DNA of 64,000 nucleotides from Youxingia wuxianensis (GTDB lineage: Bacteria > Bacillota > Clostridia > Oscillospirales > Ruminococcaceae), in the NCBI RefSeq assembly GCF_014385085.1, contig NZ_JACRTD010000003.1, positions 124,001-188,000 on the forward strand. The letters run 5' to 3'. Made by a program: the position numbers and the translations under genes. Each line of letters opens with the position of its first letter. Position 1 is the first letter of the stretch. The notes beneath the pieces are model-generated. The model worked only from the letters and a program-made list of their open reading frames with translations, was not told the origin of the DNA and ran no database searches. Below are positions 56,178-64,000 of this stretch, piece after piece.

Positions 56178-57716
56178 ATGGTAGTAGTGACCAATAGCCA
56201 GATGAAACAGATCGAAGAAAATTCTTTAAAATATTCAATGAGCATGAAACGACTGATGGAAAACGCGGGAAGCGCCGCCGCGATGTTCATTCGGCGGACT
56301 ATGGAGGTGGACGGGAAGTTCTGTACCGTCTTTTGCGGCCGTGGCAACAATGGAGGCGACGGCTTGGTAGTGGCCAGAAAGCTTTATGAAAGCGGAGCAA
56401 ATGTGGTAGTAGTTCTTACCGATGGGGATCCGGCGACGGACCAGGCCAAAGAAATGATGGAATTGATTGCGCCCATGGATGTTGCATTGGTGTATTATGA
56501 AAAAGAAGATCCCGCCTATCTCAAAGAGCGCTTAGAAGCTACCGATATTATTGTGGATGCTATTTACGGCACAGGATTTCATGGGCAGTTGGATGAAAAA
56601 CACCGGAAAATCTGCGAACTGATCAATGGTACAACCGCCCAGGTAATTGCTTTGGACGTCCCCAGCGGGGTAACCTGCGACACTGGTTTTGCAGATGAAT
56701 ACGCGGTGATCGCGGATATGACCATTGCGTTTGACAGTTATAAGCCTCTGCATGTCCTCCCCGTTTCTGTGGGTTACTGCGGGGAAATTAAAACTGCGGA
56801 TATCGGAATCCCGCCGCAAGCACATGAAGGGATTGAAGGCCAGTTTATTTTGGTGGATAATGAGTTTGTTTTTTCCCGTCTGCCTAAACGCCGGCGGGAC
56901 AGCCACAAGGGAAGTTATGGTAAATTGCTGAATATTGCTGGCTCTCAGAAATATATGGGCGCCGCTATTCTTTCCACTATGGCGGCGATGCGTGCTGGGG
57001 CGGGATATGTAACCCTGGCTTCCACCAAGGAGGTCTGCCGCACCGCTCTGCCCAGCCTTTTGGAAGCTGTGATGCTTCCTCTTAAACAAGGAAAAGAAGG
57101 ACATATTTCCTATGAATCTCTGCCGGAGATTTTAGAAGCGTTGGAAAACAGTACCGCCCTGCTGATCGGGAATGGGCTGGATGTGACTCAGGATACTTGC
57201 CGGCTGGTGTATGAAGTGCTGAAAAATGCGAAATGTCCGGTGATTGTGGATGGGGATGGAATAAATGTAATTTCCAGGAATATAGATATACTAAAGCAGA
57301 CAAACTGTAATATAGTGCTTACTCCGCATATGAAAGAGCTTTCTCGGCTGACGACATTACCTATCGAACAGCTCAAGCAGGACAGATATACCATCGGAGC
57401 GAATTTCGCCCGGGAATATGGCTGTACTGTGGTGATGAAAGACGCTTACACTGCTACGGCAGGCGCGGATGGGCGTATGTATATCAACACCACAGGCAAC
57501 GCTGGCATGGCGAAAGCCGGAAGCGGGGATGTACTTGCGGGAATAATCGGCGGGTTAGCCGCCCAGGGAATTGATCTTGTGACCGCGGCGGCGGCAGGGG
57601 CATATCTTCATGGGCTGGCCGGGAATTACGCCGCTTGCAAATATTCCCAGTATGGTATGCTTCCCCGAGAGATTATCGATCAGCTGCCCAAAGTGTTTCT
57701 GCACAATGACAGATAA
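56178..57716 (+). CDS. nnr: Bifunctional NAD(P)H-hydrate epimerase/dehydratase
   Basis: Nnr repairs hydrated NADH and NADPH. The 512 residues combine the YjeF-N epimerase (1-210: MKRLMENAGSAAA, FCGRGNNGGDGLVVARKL, DAIYGTGFHGQL, ALDVPSGVTCDTG) and the ADP-dependent dehydratase of ribokinase type (about 225-510: HKGSYGKLLNIAGSQKYMGA, NIVLTPHMKELSRL, NTTGNAGMAKAGSGDVLAGI). Both catalytic Asp are seen. It starts the unit nnr-lipoprotein-mazF, where alanine racemase often also occurs in relatives. Confidence 0.96.
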   Translation: MVVVTNSQMKQIEENSLKYSMSMKRLMENAGSAAAMFIRRTMEVDGKFCTVFCGRGNNGGDGLVVARKLYESGANVVVVLTDGDPATDQAKEMMELIAPMDVALVYYEKEDPAYLKERLEATDIIVDAIYGTGFHGQLDEKHRKICELINGTTAQVIALDVPSGVTCDTGFADEYAVIADMTIAFDSYKPLHVLPVSVGYCGEIKTADIGIPPQAHEGIEGQFILVDNEFVFSRLPKRRRDSHKGSYGKLLNIAGSQKYMGAAILSTMAAMRAGAGYVTLASTKEVCRTALPSLLEAVMLPLKQGKEGHISYESLPEILEALENSTALLIGNGLDVTQDTCRLVYEVLKNAKCPVIVDGDGINVISRNIDILKQTNCNIVLTPHMKELSRLTTLPIEQLKQDRYTIGANFAREYGCTVVMKDAYTATAGADGRMYINTTGNAGMAKAGSGDVLAGIIGGLAAQGIDLVTAAAAGAYLHGLAGNYAACKYSQYGMLPREIIDQLPKVFLHNDR

Positions 57717-57727
57717 GGGGAGATACT

Positions 57728-58279
57728 ATGAAAAACCGTGGGCTAAAACGGATTGTTTGCGTATTGCTCGTTATAGGAATAATTATTGCGGGGCTGGTCT
57801 CCTGCAAATCCAAAGAGGATACGGCAACGCAGGAAGCCCAAAAGCAATTAATGGCGGAATCTTTTCAAACCACGGCGAAAATCAAATATAAAGATCTGGA
57901 AACGGTGGCAACTATTTATAAAAAGCCGATGAACTGTGCCCAAGTGACCTTTGAAAGTCCGGACAGTTTAAAGGATATGAAACTCACCTTTTTTACCGAC
58001 CGGGTGGATATGAAATACAAAGAAATGGACTTTACCTTTGATCCGGACGGTATTCCGGGAAAAGCGGCGGCCAAGTTGATTTTATCCGCTTTTAATACAG
58101 CGATGGAAGAAGAAGGAATGTCTATAGAACAAACAGATACGCAAGTGATCCTCCATGGTCAGATGGAAGAAGGGGAGTTTCAGCTGGTATTAAGTCGGGA
58201 GACCGGAAATATTTTAAAATTGGTTATTCCTGAAAGCCAGCTGGAAATGGAGATCATCAATTTTAAAATACTAGAATAA
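57728..58279 (+). CDS. Lipoprotein of unknown function
   Basis: A 183-residue lipoprotein: basic start (KNRGLKRIV), hydrophobic core (CVLLVIGIIIAGL) and a lipobox LVSC at about residues 24-27. The mature part has regular beta-strands (TTAKIKYKDLETVATIYKKP, QVTFESPDSLKDMKLTFF, LVLSRETGNILKLVIPES), a LolA-like pattern of substrate-lipoprotein folds, but the link is not firm. It lies 12 bp behind nnr, probably co-transcribed, and ends at a terminator. Confidence 0.8.
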   Translation: MKNRGLKRIVCVLLVIGIIIAGLVSCKSKEDTATQEAQKQLMAESFQTTAKIKYKDLETVATIYKKPMNCAQVTFESPDSLKDMKLTFFTDRVDMKYKEMDFTFDPDGIPGKAAAKLILSAFNTAMEEEGMSIEQTDTQVILHGQMEEGEFQLVLSRETGNILKLVIPESQLEMEIINFKILE

Positions 58280-58295
58280 AACTGGAATAGAGTAT

Positions 58296-58332
58296 GGGCC
58301 TGTACCTGTAGGTACAGGCTTTTTATTTTATC
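58296..58332 (+). terminator. Intrinsic terminator after lipoprotein gene
   Basis: GCCTGTACC and GGTACAGGC flank TGTA, followed by TTTTTATTTT. Confidence 0.88.
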
Positions 58333-58378
58333 AAAAAACCGGATAGTTTAATAGTATATTAGGGGGACGTAAGACCAG

Positions 58379-58410
58379 CTGCGGGAAAAAAGGAAAAGTT
58401 TTTCCCGCAG
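58379..58410 (+). promoter_or_regulatory. Hairpin upstream of mazF
   Basis: CTGCGGGAAAAA (58379-58390) and TTTTTCCCGCAG (58399-58410) form a perfect 12-bp stem, about 85 bases before the mazF start. No T-run follows; it may be a leader structure or a deletion scar. Confidence 0.55.
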
Positions 58411-58495
58411 AGTGTTTAAAAAACCAGACAGCCGTCCAGAATATAAGTACAAAAGAACTGAAAATTTTTCAACAAATTCACGGAGAGTGATAGAT

Positions 58496-58882
58496 GTGAC
58501 TGTAAAAAGAGGCGAAATATATTACGCCGATCTTTCCCCTGTAGTAGGATCCGAACAAGGGGGAGTGCGTCCGGTATTGATTGTGCAAAATGATGTGGGG
58601 AATAAATACAGTCCAACGGTAATTGCTGCGGCGATTACCAGCCAAAAAGAAAAATCCAAACTGCCCACCCACATTGAAATAGACAGCCAAGTGTGCGGAC
58701 TGTCCAGAGATTCTGTTGTGCTGTTGGAACAGATTCGTACCATCGATAAAAAAAGGCTGAAAGAAAAAATGGGACGCTTGGATGAAAATTCTATGGGAAT
58801 GATCAACCATGCTTTATCTATCAGTTTTGGGCTGGGGCTGGGAAACGATCATGGAAATACAAATATAAATACACTTACATAG
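58496..58882 (+). CDS. mazF: MazF/PemK-type endoribonuclease toxin
   Basis: MazF cuts mRNA at short sequence motifs. The GTG at 58496 gives the usual N-terminus ([20 protein letters not shown]) behind CGGAGAGTG; the open frame upstream is not family-like. The 128 residues include [20 protein letters not shown] with the catalytic Arg, [20 protein letters not shown] and [17 protein letters not shown]. This is close to Bacillus NdoA. No antitoxin (NdoAI) or alanine racemase gene precedes it, although that is the common order, so it appears orphan here. Upstream is a terminator and a hairpin, so it has its own transcript. Confidence 0.93.
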   Translation: MTVKRGEIYYADLSPVVGSEQGGVRPVLIVQNDVGNKYSPTVIAAAITSQKEKSKLPTHIEIDSQVCGLSRDSVVLLEQIRTIDKKRLKEKMGRLDENSMGMINHALSISFGLGLGNDHGNTNINTLT

Positions 58883-58941
58883 GATGAAAGGCGGGAGAAA
58901 GATTTTCTCCTGTAATATTCTCTATGTAAGTAATTGGATGA

Positions 58942-58978
58942 TTAGCGGCGGCATGGAACCCATGCCGCCGCTTTGTTT
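58942..58978 (+). terminator. Intrinsic terminator after mazF
   Basis: GCGGCGGCATGG and CCATGCCGCCGC flank AAC and are followed by TTTGTTT. Confidence 0.85.
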
Positions 58979-58986
58979 ATGGCGAA

Positions 58987-59015
58987 TTGAGGATGAAAAG
59001 AAAATATGATATACT
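58987..59015 (+). promoter_or_regulatory. Promoter of second secreted-protein gene
   Basis: TTGAGG (58987-58992), 17 bp, TATACT (59010-59015). Transcription would start at about 59022, at the edge of the 0A boxes. Confidence 0.65.
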
Positions 59016-59024
59016 ATTACAAAA

Positions 59025-59041
59025 TTCGACAAAAATCGACA
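59025..59041 (+). promoter_or_regulatory. Tandem Spo0A-like boxes (0A boxes)
   Basis: TTCGACA (59025-59031) and ATCGACA (59035-59041), the reverse reading of the 0A box TGTCGAA, 10 bp apart and 9 bp behind the -10. This is the same spacing, orientation and place as at 12168-12184. Confidence 0.6.
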
Positions 59042-59084
59042 AAAACTCCACGCGGAAAATAACGGTATAGTGAGGGGAAGTAAA

Positions 59085-60263
59085 ATGACAAAGGTAAGAT
59101 ATTTTATCCTCTTTTCTTTAGCAATATTATCAATTTCTCTGAATATTTATGCGTTAGATAGTTATGTGGATGACTTTACCCGGGCAGACAGCCATTTGCC
59201 GGTAGTTTACACCGGTTTCTCCAAGTCCATATCTGATTTTCGGACATTCTCAGCTGCCTCTTGGATAACGGACAGTTCTGTTATCAATTTAGCGGTTCCA
59301 TCCAAGACAGGTACGGCGGACTATTATATTCAAGGCGCTGAGACGTTGGAACTGGAGATATATTCCATGAGGGGAACTTATGCTTCAATGGAGAATGGGA
59401 TTTGGCGGTTAGGGAGCAAAGAGTCAGTCTCTTATGAGAATATCGTGCGCTGCTATTATGACAGTCAGAAAGATATGCCGTTTTTTGAAAAGGGAGGAGC
59501 TGTATATGCCCTGCGTCTGTATCAGGGAAACTATGTATTTGTAGAAACAGAGGAGCAATATGCGAAAGATCAATTTTATGGAGTGAATATTTCTGGGTCC
59601 AGTGATGGAACCTCCTTTCAGCCAATAACAACAATCCGCTGTGAAATAACCGCCAGCGGGGAGAAGTATATCCGGGAAGCCTACACAGTATCGCTTCCCC
59701 AAGGGATAAAAGTGATCCGGATCTCCCTTACGGATTGTGTAACTTTTAAAGAGATTACCGGTCCCTTACATAAAAACGATCAGTCAGCGGCTATGGTGCT
59801 TGGGAGACTGACTATTTCAGGAGACCGCTTGGAATATGAAAAGCCTGGGGCATCCTCTTCCCAATCGCCATCCTCTTCTCAGTGGCCGCAAGAAAGCTCG
59901 TCTTCCTTTGAGGCAACAAATTCCGAGAATTTTGCCACTAAAGAAAAGACGGGGAGTTCCAACAATAAAGCTACCCATACCGTTACCCGGGAATATGATG
60001 TTACCGGCAAAGAACCCGCCGGTCAATGGGAGGCAGGCATGCGCGGTTCCGCGGGAATGCGGCGAACGCAGGTTTTAGAAAATGTGAGCGCCTCTTCTTC
60101 ATCGACGTCTGTTAGCATTTCACAGACGCCGCCGGACAGGGCGGCTGCGGAAAGTCAGCCTCAAGAAGATGAATCCAAAGAAAACGGGGGCGCTTTTGCA
60201 GCGGCAGCGATGGGCGCAGTGGGAATTTTGCTGCTGGCAGCTGTGCTTTCCCGAAAAAAATAA
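59085..60263 (+). CDS. Secreted, C-terminally anchored protein of unknown function
   Basis: A 392-residue protein. The ATG at 59085 follows GAGGGGAAGTAAA. Signal peptide: MTKVRYF, ILFSLAILSISLNIYA. Then an external beta-rich domain of about 225 residues (YIQGAETLELEIYSMRGTYA, GAVYALRLYQGNYVFVETEE, EITASGEKYIREAYTVSLPQ), which might be a carbohydrate-binding type fold, a Ser/Gln/Pro-rich linker (ASSSQSPSSSQWPQESSSS) and a C-terminal helix (FAAAAMGAVGILLLAAVL) ending SRKK. There is no LPxTG, so anchoring is by the membrane. No family recognised. Its promoter carries the tandem 0A boxes. Confidence 0.78.
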   Translation: MTKVRYFILFSLAILSISLNIYALDSYVDDFTRADSHLPVVYTGFSKSISDFRTFSAASWITDSSVINLAVPSKTGTADYYIQGAETLELEIYSMRGTYASMENGIWRLGSKESVSYENIVRCYYDSQKDMPFFEKGGAVYALRLYQGNYVFVETEEQYAKDQFYGVNISGSSDGTSFQPITTIRCEITASGEKYIREAYTVSLPQGIKVIRISLTDCVTFKEITGPLHKNDQSAAMVLGRLTISGDRLEYEKPGASSSQSPSSSQWPQESSSSFEATNSENFATKEKTGSSNNKATHTVTREYDVTGKEPAGQWEAGMRGSAGMRRTQVLENVSASSSSTSVSISQTPPDRAAAESQPQEDESKENGGAFAAAAMGAVGILLLAAVLSRKK

Positions 60264-60324
60264 ACGTCTTAAAAGGGCAGGCCGTCCGCCGGGAATAAAT
60301 CTATGAAGCGGGGAATATAAAAAT

Positions 60325-60687
60325 ATGACAATTAAAACAGTAAAAAATAACAACATAATATGCGCTGTTATCGAAAGCGATGATACCGTTATCACAGATA
60401 CGCAGTCTGCACTGGATATCTTAATGAGTGCAAAATATGAAGCAAACACAAAAAATATTGTGATTGATAAGAAACTGATAAAGGAAGATTTTTTTATACT
60501 CAGTACGGGATTTGCAGGTGAGATTTTACAAAAATATATTAACTATGGTGGACGGATTGCTATTTATGGGGATTATTCTCACTATACAAGTAAACCGCTT
60601 AAAGACTTCATTTATGAAAGCAACAATGGAAAAGATGTGTTTTTTGTTTCAACCCGAGAGGAAGCGATCCATATGTTGACTCAGTAA
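60325..60687 (+). CDS. DUF4180 family protein
   Basis: A 120-residue protein whose layout matches DUF4180: DDTVITDTQSALDILMSAKY, NIVIDKKLIKEDFFILSTGF (20 residues), AGEILQKYINYGGRIAIYGDY, and FFVSTREEAIHML. It looks like a small alpha/beta protein related to STAS-like or DUF4325-like domains; no function is known to me. It is AT-richer than its neighbours and its ribosome site is weak (GGGGAATATAAAAAT), which could mean recent gain. It follows the secreted-protein gene by 61 bp. Confidence 0.8.
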   Translation: MTIKTVKNNNIICAVIESDDTVITDTQSALDILMSAKYEANTKNIVIDKKLIKEDFFILSTGFAGEILQKYINYGGRIAIYGDYSHYTSKPLKDFIYESNNGKDVFFVSTREEAIHMLTQ

Positions 60688-60802
60688 GTGATAATTTATT
60701 GACTTTATTTTCTTATCATTACTGAAGTATCCACGAAAAGAATTGCTTGTGAAACCGCTAAAATTTCTCCCAAGCTCTCGCGGGGTCAGGCAGGGATAAT
60801 TA

Positions 60803-60830
60803 TTGACAAATGTGGGCTTGGGCCTATAAT
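60803..60830 (+). promoter_or_regulatory. Promoter of acyl-CoA synthetase gene
   Basis: Perfect TTGACA (60803-60808) and TATAAT (60825-60830), 16 bp apart, 56 bp before the start codon. Confidence 0.8.
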
Positions 60831-60886
60831 AGAACATATATAATTATGAGTTTTTATTATAGTAGCGATACGGGAGGAACGGTCGA

Positions 60887-62551
60887 GTGAATGAGTTAGT
60901 GAGCATTACGGTAGGAAAGCTGCTGGAACAGGTGGCAAATACTTATCCAGACGATCAGGCGGTAAAATACATAGATCGCCCCTTTGATACAACCTGGCGG
61001 GAGTTTAACGAGAAATGCGATCAGATTGCCAAGGGCTTTTTGCGCCTGGGAATTAAAAAAGGGGATCATGTGGCTATTTGGGCAACCAATGTACCGGAGT
61101 GGCTGCTTACCTTTTTTGCCTGTGCAAAAATGGGCGCGGTGCTGGTGACGGTGAATACCAGTTATAAGGTGTTTGAATTGGAATACCTGCTTCGGCAGTC
61201 GGATTCCAAAGCGATGGTTATGATTAGCGGCTTTAAGGATGCAAACTATGTGGATATTGTCAACGAGCTGTGTCCGACCTTAAAGGACTGCGAGCCGGGC
61301 AACTATGTAAACCCGATGCTTCCTTTTTTAAAGGATATTATTTTTGTAGGGGAAGAAACCCCCGCGGGAATGATCCCCTGGAACGATCTGTATACCCTGG
61401 CCGAAGAGTACCCGCAAGAGGAGTACCGGGCTATTTTTGAAAGCATTGATCCACACGACGTGGTAAATATGCAGTATACCTCCGGAACCACAGGATTTCC
61501 TAAAGGAGTTATGCTGACCCATTATAATATTGTGAACAACGGAAAAGCCATCGGTGACTGTATGAAATTTTCCCATGACGATAAACTTTGTATTCCGGTG
61601 CCTTTTTTCCACTGTTTCGGTATGGTGTTAGCGGTAATGGCGAGTCTTACCCATGCTACTGCCATGGTGCCCATTGAATATTACCGCCCTACATCGGTCA
61701 TGCAGGCGCTGCAGGAGGAAGAATGTACAGCGGTGCACGGGGTGCCTACCATGTTTATTGCTATGCTGGAGCACCCAGATTTTAAGACGTATAAATTCCC
61801 CAGACTCCGCACTGGCATCATGGCGGGATCTCCCTGCCCGGTAAAGGTAATGCAGCAGGTGGTGGAGGAGATGGGAATGAGGGAGATTACCATCACTTAC
61901 GGCCAGACCGAAGCGTCTCCGGCTACTACTATGACTACTACCGACGACAGCATTGAGCTGCGGGTGACCACTGTAGGACGGTCTATGCCCTTTGTGGAAA
62001 CCAAGATTGTGGATCCGGATACCGGAGAAACTTTAGGCCCCAATCAGCCGGGAGAGTTCTGTTCCCGGGGATACAATACGATGAAAGGCTATTATAAGAT
62101 GGAGGAGGCCACCCGACAGGTGATTGATGAGGACGGCTGGCTTCATTCGGGCGATTTAGCGATGGTAGATGAAAACGGGTATTACAAGATCACCGGAAGA
62201 ATTAAAGATATGATTATTCGCGGAGGCGAAAATATTTATCCCAAGGAGATCGAGGAGTTTTTATATACTCATCCCATGGTAAAAGATGTCCAGGTAATCG
62301 GTGTTCCCAGCAAACAATATGGGGAAGAAGTGATGGCCTGTATTATCCTTCGTGAAGAAGCAAAGCTGAGTGAACAGGACGTGAAAGATTTCATAAGAGC
62401 GAATATGGCAAGGCATAAAGTACCTAAATATGTGGCTTTTATGGATGATTTCCCCATGACGGCAAGCGGTAAAATTCAAAAATTTAAGCTGCGGGAAATG
62501 GCGGTGGAAATGCTGCATTTGGAAGATGCGGCTTCCATAGAAACTGCGTAA
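60887..62551 (+). CDS. AMP-forming acyl-CoA synthetase (FadD-like)
   Basis: A 554-residue ANL-family enzyme that activates a carboxylic acid, usually a fatty acid, with ATP and CoA. GTG start behind GGGAGGA. Motifs: phosphate loop MQYTSGTTGFPKGVMLTHYN (about 193-212), ITYGQTEASP, LHSGDLAMVDENGYYKITGR, IKDMIIRGGENIYPKEIE and the catalytic Lys in MTASGKIQKFKL near the end. The binding-pocket residues do not let me fix chain length; medium or long chain is likely by similarity to FadD/YngI-type proteins. 36 bp before the pseudokinase gene. Confidence 0.9.
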   Translation: MNELVSITVGKLLEQVANTYPDDQAVKYIDRPFDTTWREFNEKCDQIAKGFLRLGIKKGDHVAIWATNVPEWLLTFFACAKMGAVLVTVNTSYKVFELEYLLRQSDSKAMVMISGFKDANYVDIVNELCPTLKDCEPGNYVNPMLPFLKDIIFVGEETPAGMIPWNDLYTLAEEYPQEEYRAIFESIDPHDVVNMQYTSGTTGFPKGVMLTHYNIVNNGKAIGDCMKFSHDDKLCIPVPFFHCFGMVLAVMASLTHATAMVPIEYYRPTSVMQALQEEECTAVHGVPTMFIAMLEHPDFKTYKFPRLRTGIMAGSPCPVKVMQQVVEEMGMREITITYGQTEASPATTMTTTDDSIELRVTTVGRSMPFVETKIVDPDTGETLGPNQPGEFCSRGYNTMKGYYKMEEATRQVIDEDGWLHSGDLAMVDENGYYKITGRIKDMIIRGGENIYPKEIEEFLYTHPMVKDVQVIGVPSKQYGEEVMACIILREEAKLSEQDVKDFIRANMARHKVPKYVAFMDDFPMTASGKIQKFKLREMAVEMLHLEDAASIETA

Positions 62552-62587
62552 GCGTCATGGATATGAAAATTAGGAGTGGTTACAAAC

Positions 62588-64000
62588 ATGGCAAATAAAA
62601 TAAAGCTTTGTATGGGCTGTATGTCGCCGCTGTTTGATGAAAATAAATGCGGAGTATGCGGTTATGAAGCAGATACGCCCTATAGCTTGGATTTTCTGCC
62701 TCCTGACAGCCTGCTTGCAGACAATTATATTGTGGGCAAGGTGTATTCCTATGACCCGGAAGGGGTATGGTACGTAGGTTATGACCAGGCAAATCAGGTA
62801 CGGGTATGGCTCCGGGAATATGCCCCGGCGAATATCATCCGCCGCGACCATGAAACTTTTGAAATTATTCCTCTGGAAAGCTCCCAAGCGCAGTATAAAG
62901 CTCTGCTTTCGGACTTTGAGGATCTGTGCCACTCAATACAGAGGCTGAATCCCAGCGAAAAGGTGATCCCCATTGTAGATATGTTCCGGGCGAACAATAC
63001 AACCTATGCGGTATATGCTTATATAAAAACAATTACTTTGGAAGATTTTCTTCAAAGAAGCGGTGGAAAGCTCTCTTGGCGGCATACCAAAAAACTGTTG
63101 ATGCCCTTATTCCATACCGTTTCTAATATTCATAAAACAGGGCTTATCCATCGGGGACTTTCTCCAGAGACAATTTTGTTGGATCAGTCGGGTGCTTTGT
63201 GGCTGAGTAATTTTACTATCGCGGCTGCCCGCACACATAAGAGCGAGCTTTCTGCTCAGTTGTTTGAAGGCTATGCGGCCCCGGAGCAGTATTCTCTTAA
63301 TAGTTGGCAGGGCACTTGGACGGATGTTTATGCTCTAGGAGCGGTTACCTATCGGGCAGTCGTTGGCAAAAATCCGCCGTCGGCTCAGGATCGGATCTAT
63401 GGCGATGATCTTCTGGATGCAGGCGATCTGCAGGCGGAGATGACGGAAAATACCATTTATGCGATCAATCATGCTTTAGCGGTGGAAGTGGAAGACAGAA
63501 GCCAAACGGCGGAGAGCTATATCGCCGAACTTTTGGTATCCACTACCGGCTCGGACACAGCTGTTTACACCGCCCCTGTTCCCAAACGCAGTTATGCCGG
63601 GGATACCAATGAGGTGCATCGGGATGAAATTCGCAGAGCGGTTGCTGCCCGAGAGCTGAGAGAGCAGGCGCAAGGAGCTCCTAGAAACAACGGCCGATTT
63701 GATGAATATGAGGATGGAATTGACTTGATCCCTATTCCCAACAGTTCAAAACAGACGGTAGCCGTGAAAGAAAGAAACAATCCTTCAGATAGACGTAAGA
63801 AAAAAGAAAAACGCCCGCATACTGTATTAATGGTAATTTTAGCTTTTTTGGTAGCAACCGTTTTTTTAGGCGGCGGTATGTGGTGGTTTGCCAATGCATT
63901 CCTTGGGGATTTGATCAGCCCTGATAAGGAAAAGGATAATAGCAGCGGATCAGTTAACATCGCAGGGGAAGATTTTGACAGCGAGGCATTTGCTTCCGCC
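62588..64000 (+). CDS. Transmembrane protein-kinase-like protein, probable pseudokinase (3' end outside window)
   Basis: The ATG at 62588 behind AGGAG opens a frame of 471 codons that runs past the window end. Order: zinc-ribbon start (CMGC and CGVCG, residues 8-25), kinase fold about 45-315, basic linker, membrane helix (about 412-432), external domain incomplete. The fold keeps late landmarks (AAPEQ at 230-234, DVYALG at 247-252) but the catalytic set is gone: position of the ATP Lys is Arg76 (VWLREY), HRD is HRG (188-190), the loop Asn is Thr195 (LSPETI), and DFG is NFT (208-210). So phosphotransfer is unlikely. It lies behind the acyl-CoA synthetase gene, possibly in one transcript. Confidence 0.85.
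   Translation, partial: MANKIKLCMGCMSPLFDENKCGVCGYEADTPYSLDFLPPDSLLADNYIVGKVYSYDPEGVWYVGYDQANQVRVWLREYAPANIIRRDHETFEIIPLESSQAQYKALLSDFEDLCHSIQRLNPSEKVIPIVDMFRANNTTYAVYAYIKTITLEDFLQRSGGKLSWRHTKKLLMPLFHTVSNIHKTGLIHRGLSPETILLDQSGALWLSNFTIAAARTHKSELSAQLFEGYAAPEQYSLNSWQGTWTDVYALGAVTYRAVVGKNPPSAQDRIYGDDLLDAGDLQAEMTENTIYAINHALAVEVEDRSQTAESYIAELLVSTTGSDTAVYTAPVPKRSYAGDTNEVHRDEIRRAVAARELREQAQGAPRNNGRFDEYEDGIDLIPIPNSSKQTVAVKERNNPSDRRKKKEKRPHTVLMVILAFLVATVFLGGGMWWFANAFLGDLISPDKEKDNSSGSVNIAGEDFDSEAFASA

Noticed and set aside
58412..58495. N-terminal extension of MazF
   Set aside because: The added residues do not fit the family and begin directly after the hairpin; GTG 58496 has a ribosome site.

Overview
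The window is one stretch of a Gram-positive Firmicutes chromosome, most likely a Clostridia member of the Ruminococcaceae/Oscillospiraceae kind. Evidence: RNase J, the c-di-AMP phosphodiesterase GdpP, a CIRCE-controlled groESL operon, a ClpE-type Clp ATPase with a zinc finger, an ECF vitamin transporter module with a separate S component, a DUF5711 protein, strong AGGAGG ribosome sites, many GTG/TTG starts, and tandem Spo0A-like boxes that suggest a spore-forming lineage. Base composition is fairly even. I saw no prophage, insertion sequence, CRISPR array or rRNA. Most of the window is conserved core genome; the lineage-specific material is surface and regulatory genes.

Layout. 1-10.3 kb: 3' end of RNase J, gdpP, rplI, dnaB, tilS, hpt, ftsH, then a pfkB sugar kinase. 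10.3-13.0 kb: two tiny genes, a secreted protein behind tandem Spo0A-like boxes, an XRE regulator, and tRNA-Val(GAC). 13.2-21.2 kb: ruvCAB, glmM, an RlmI-like methyltransferase, a cloverleaf-shaped palindrome cluster, ecfA1-ecfA2-ecfT, truA. 21.2-32.3 kb: DUF5711 propeller, CvpA, PgsA, ClpE-like ATPase, the chromate transporter pair plus nth on the minus strand, TspO, an AI-2E family exporter, and an unrecognised membrane protein. 32.3-38.5 kb: ptsH-ptsI, a THF riboswitch with folT, a D-2-hydroxyacid dehydrogenase, CIRCE-groES-groEL. 38.5-46.1 kb: a leader of unknown class with terminator, then purE-purC-purF-purM-purN-purH-purD. 46.1-64 kb: a yybP-ykoY type (Mn2+) riboswitch with a cation exchanger, a PTS IIC-like permease, an ECF sigma factor with a membrane beta-propeller protein, a YaiI protein, a cysteine-repeat surface protein, rpsF-ssb-rpsR, nnr, a lipoprotein, an orphan mazF, a second secreted protein with tandem Spo0A-like boxes, a DUF4180 protein, an acyl-CoA synthetase, and a membrane pseudokinase cut by the window end.

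How they work together. Three feedback RNA or operator circuits can be read with reasonable confidence: folate (THF riboswitch, FolT, sharing the EcfAAT module at 18-20 kb), manganese (yybP-ykoY, CaCA exchanger) and heat shock (CIRCE, groESL). The purine operon has a fourth, unidentified leader. The HPr has arginine at position 46 in place of the regulatory serine. The least described material is: (i) two clusters of nested palindromes that can fold as four-way junctions, one inside tilS without disturbing the protein; (ii) a cell-surface protein with about ten Cys4 15-residue repeats; (iii) an ECF sigma factor paired with a transmembrane beta-propeller that may be its anti-sigma sensor; (iv) a transmembrane pseudokinase lacking every catalytic residue; (v) matched tandem 0A boxes just downstream of the -10 of two unrelated secreted-protein genes.
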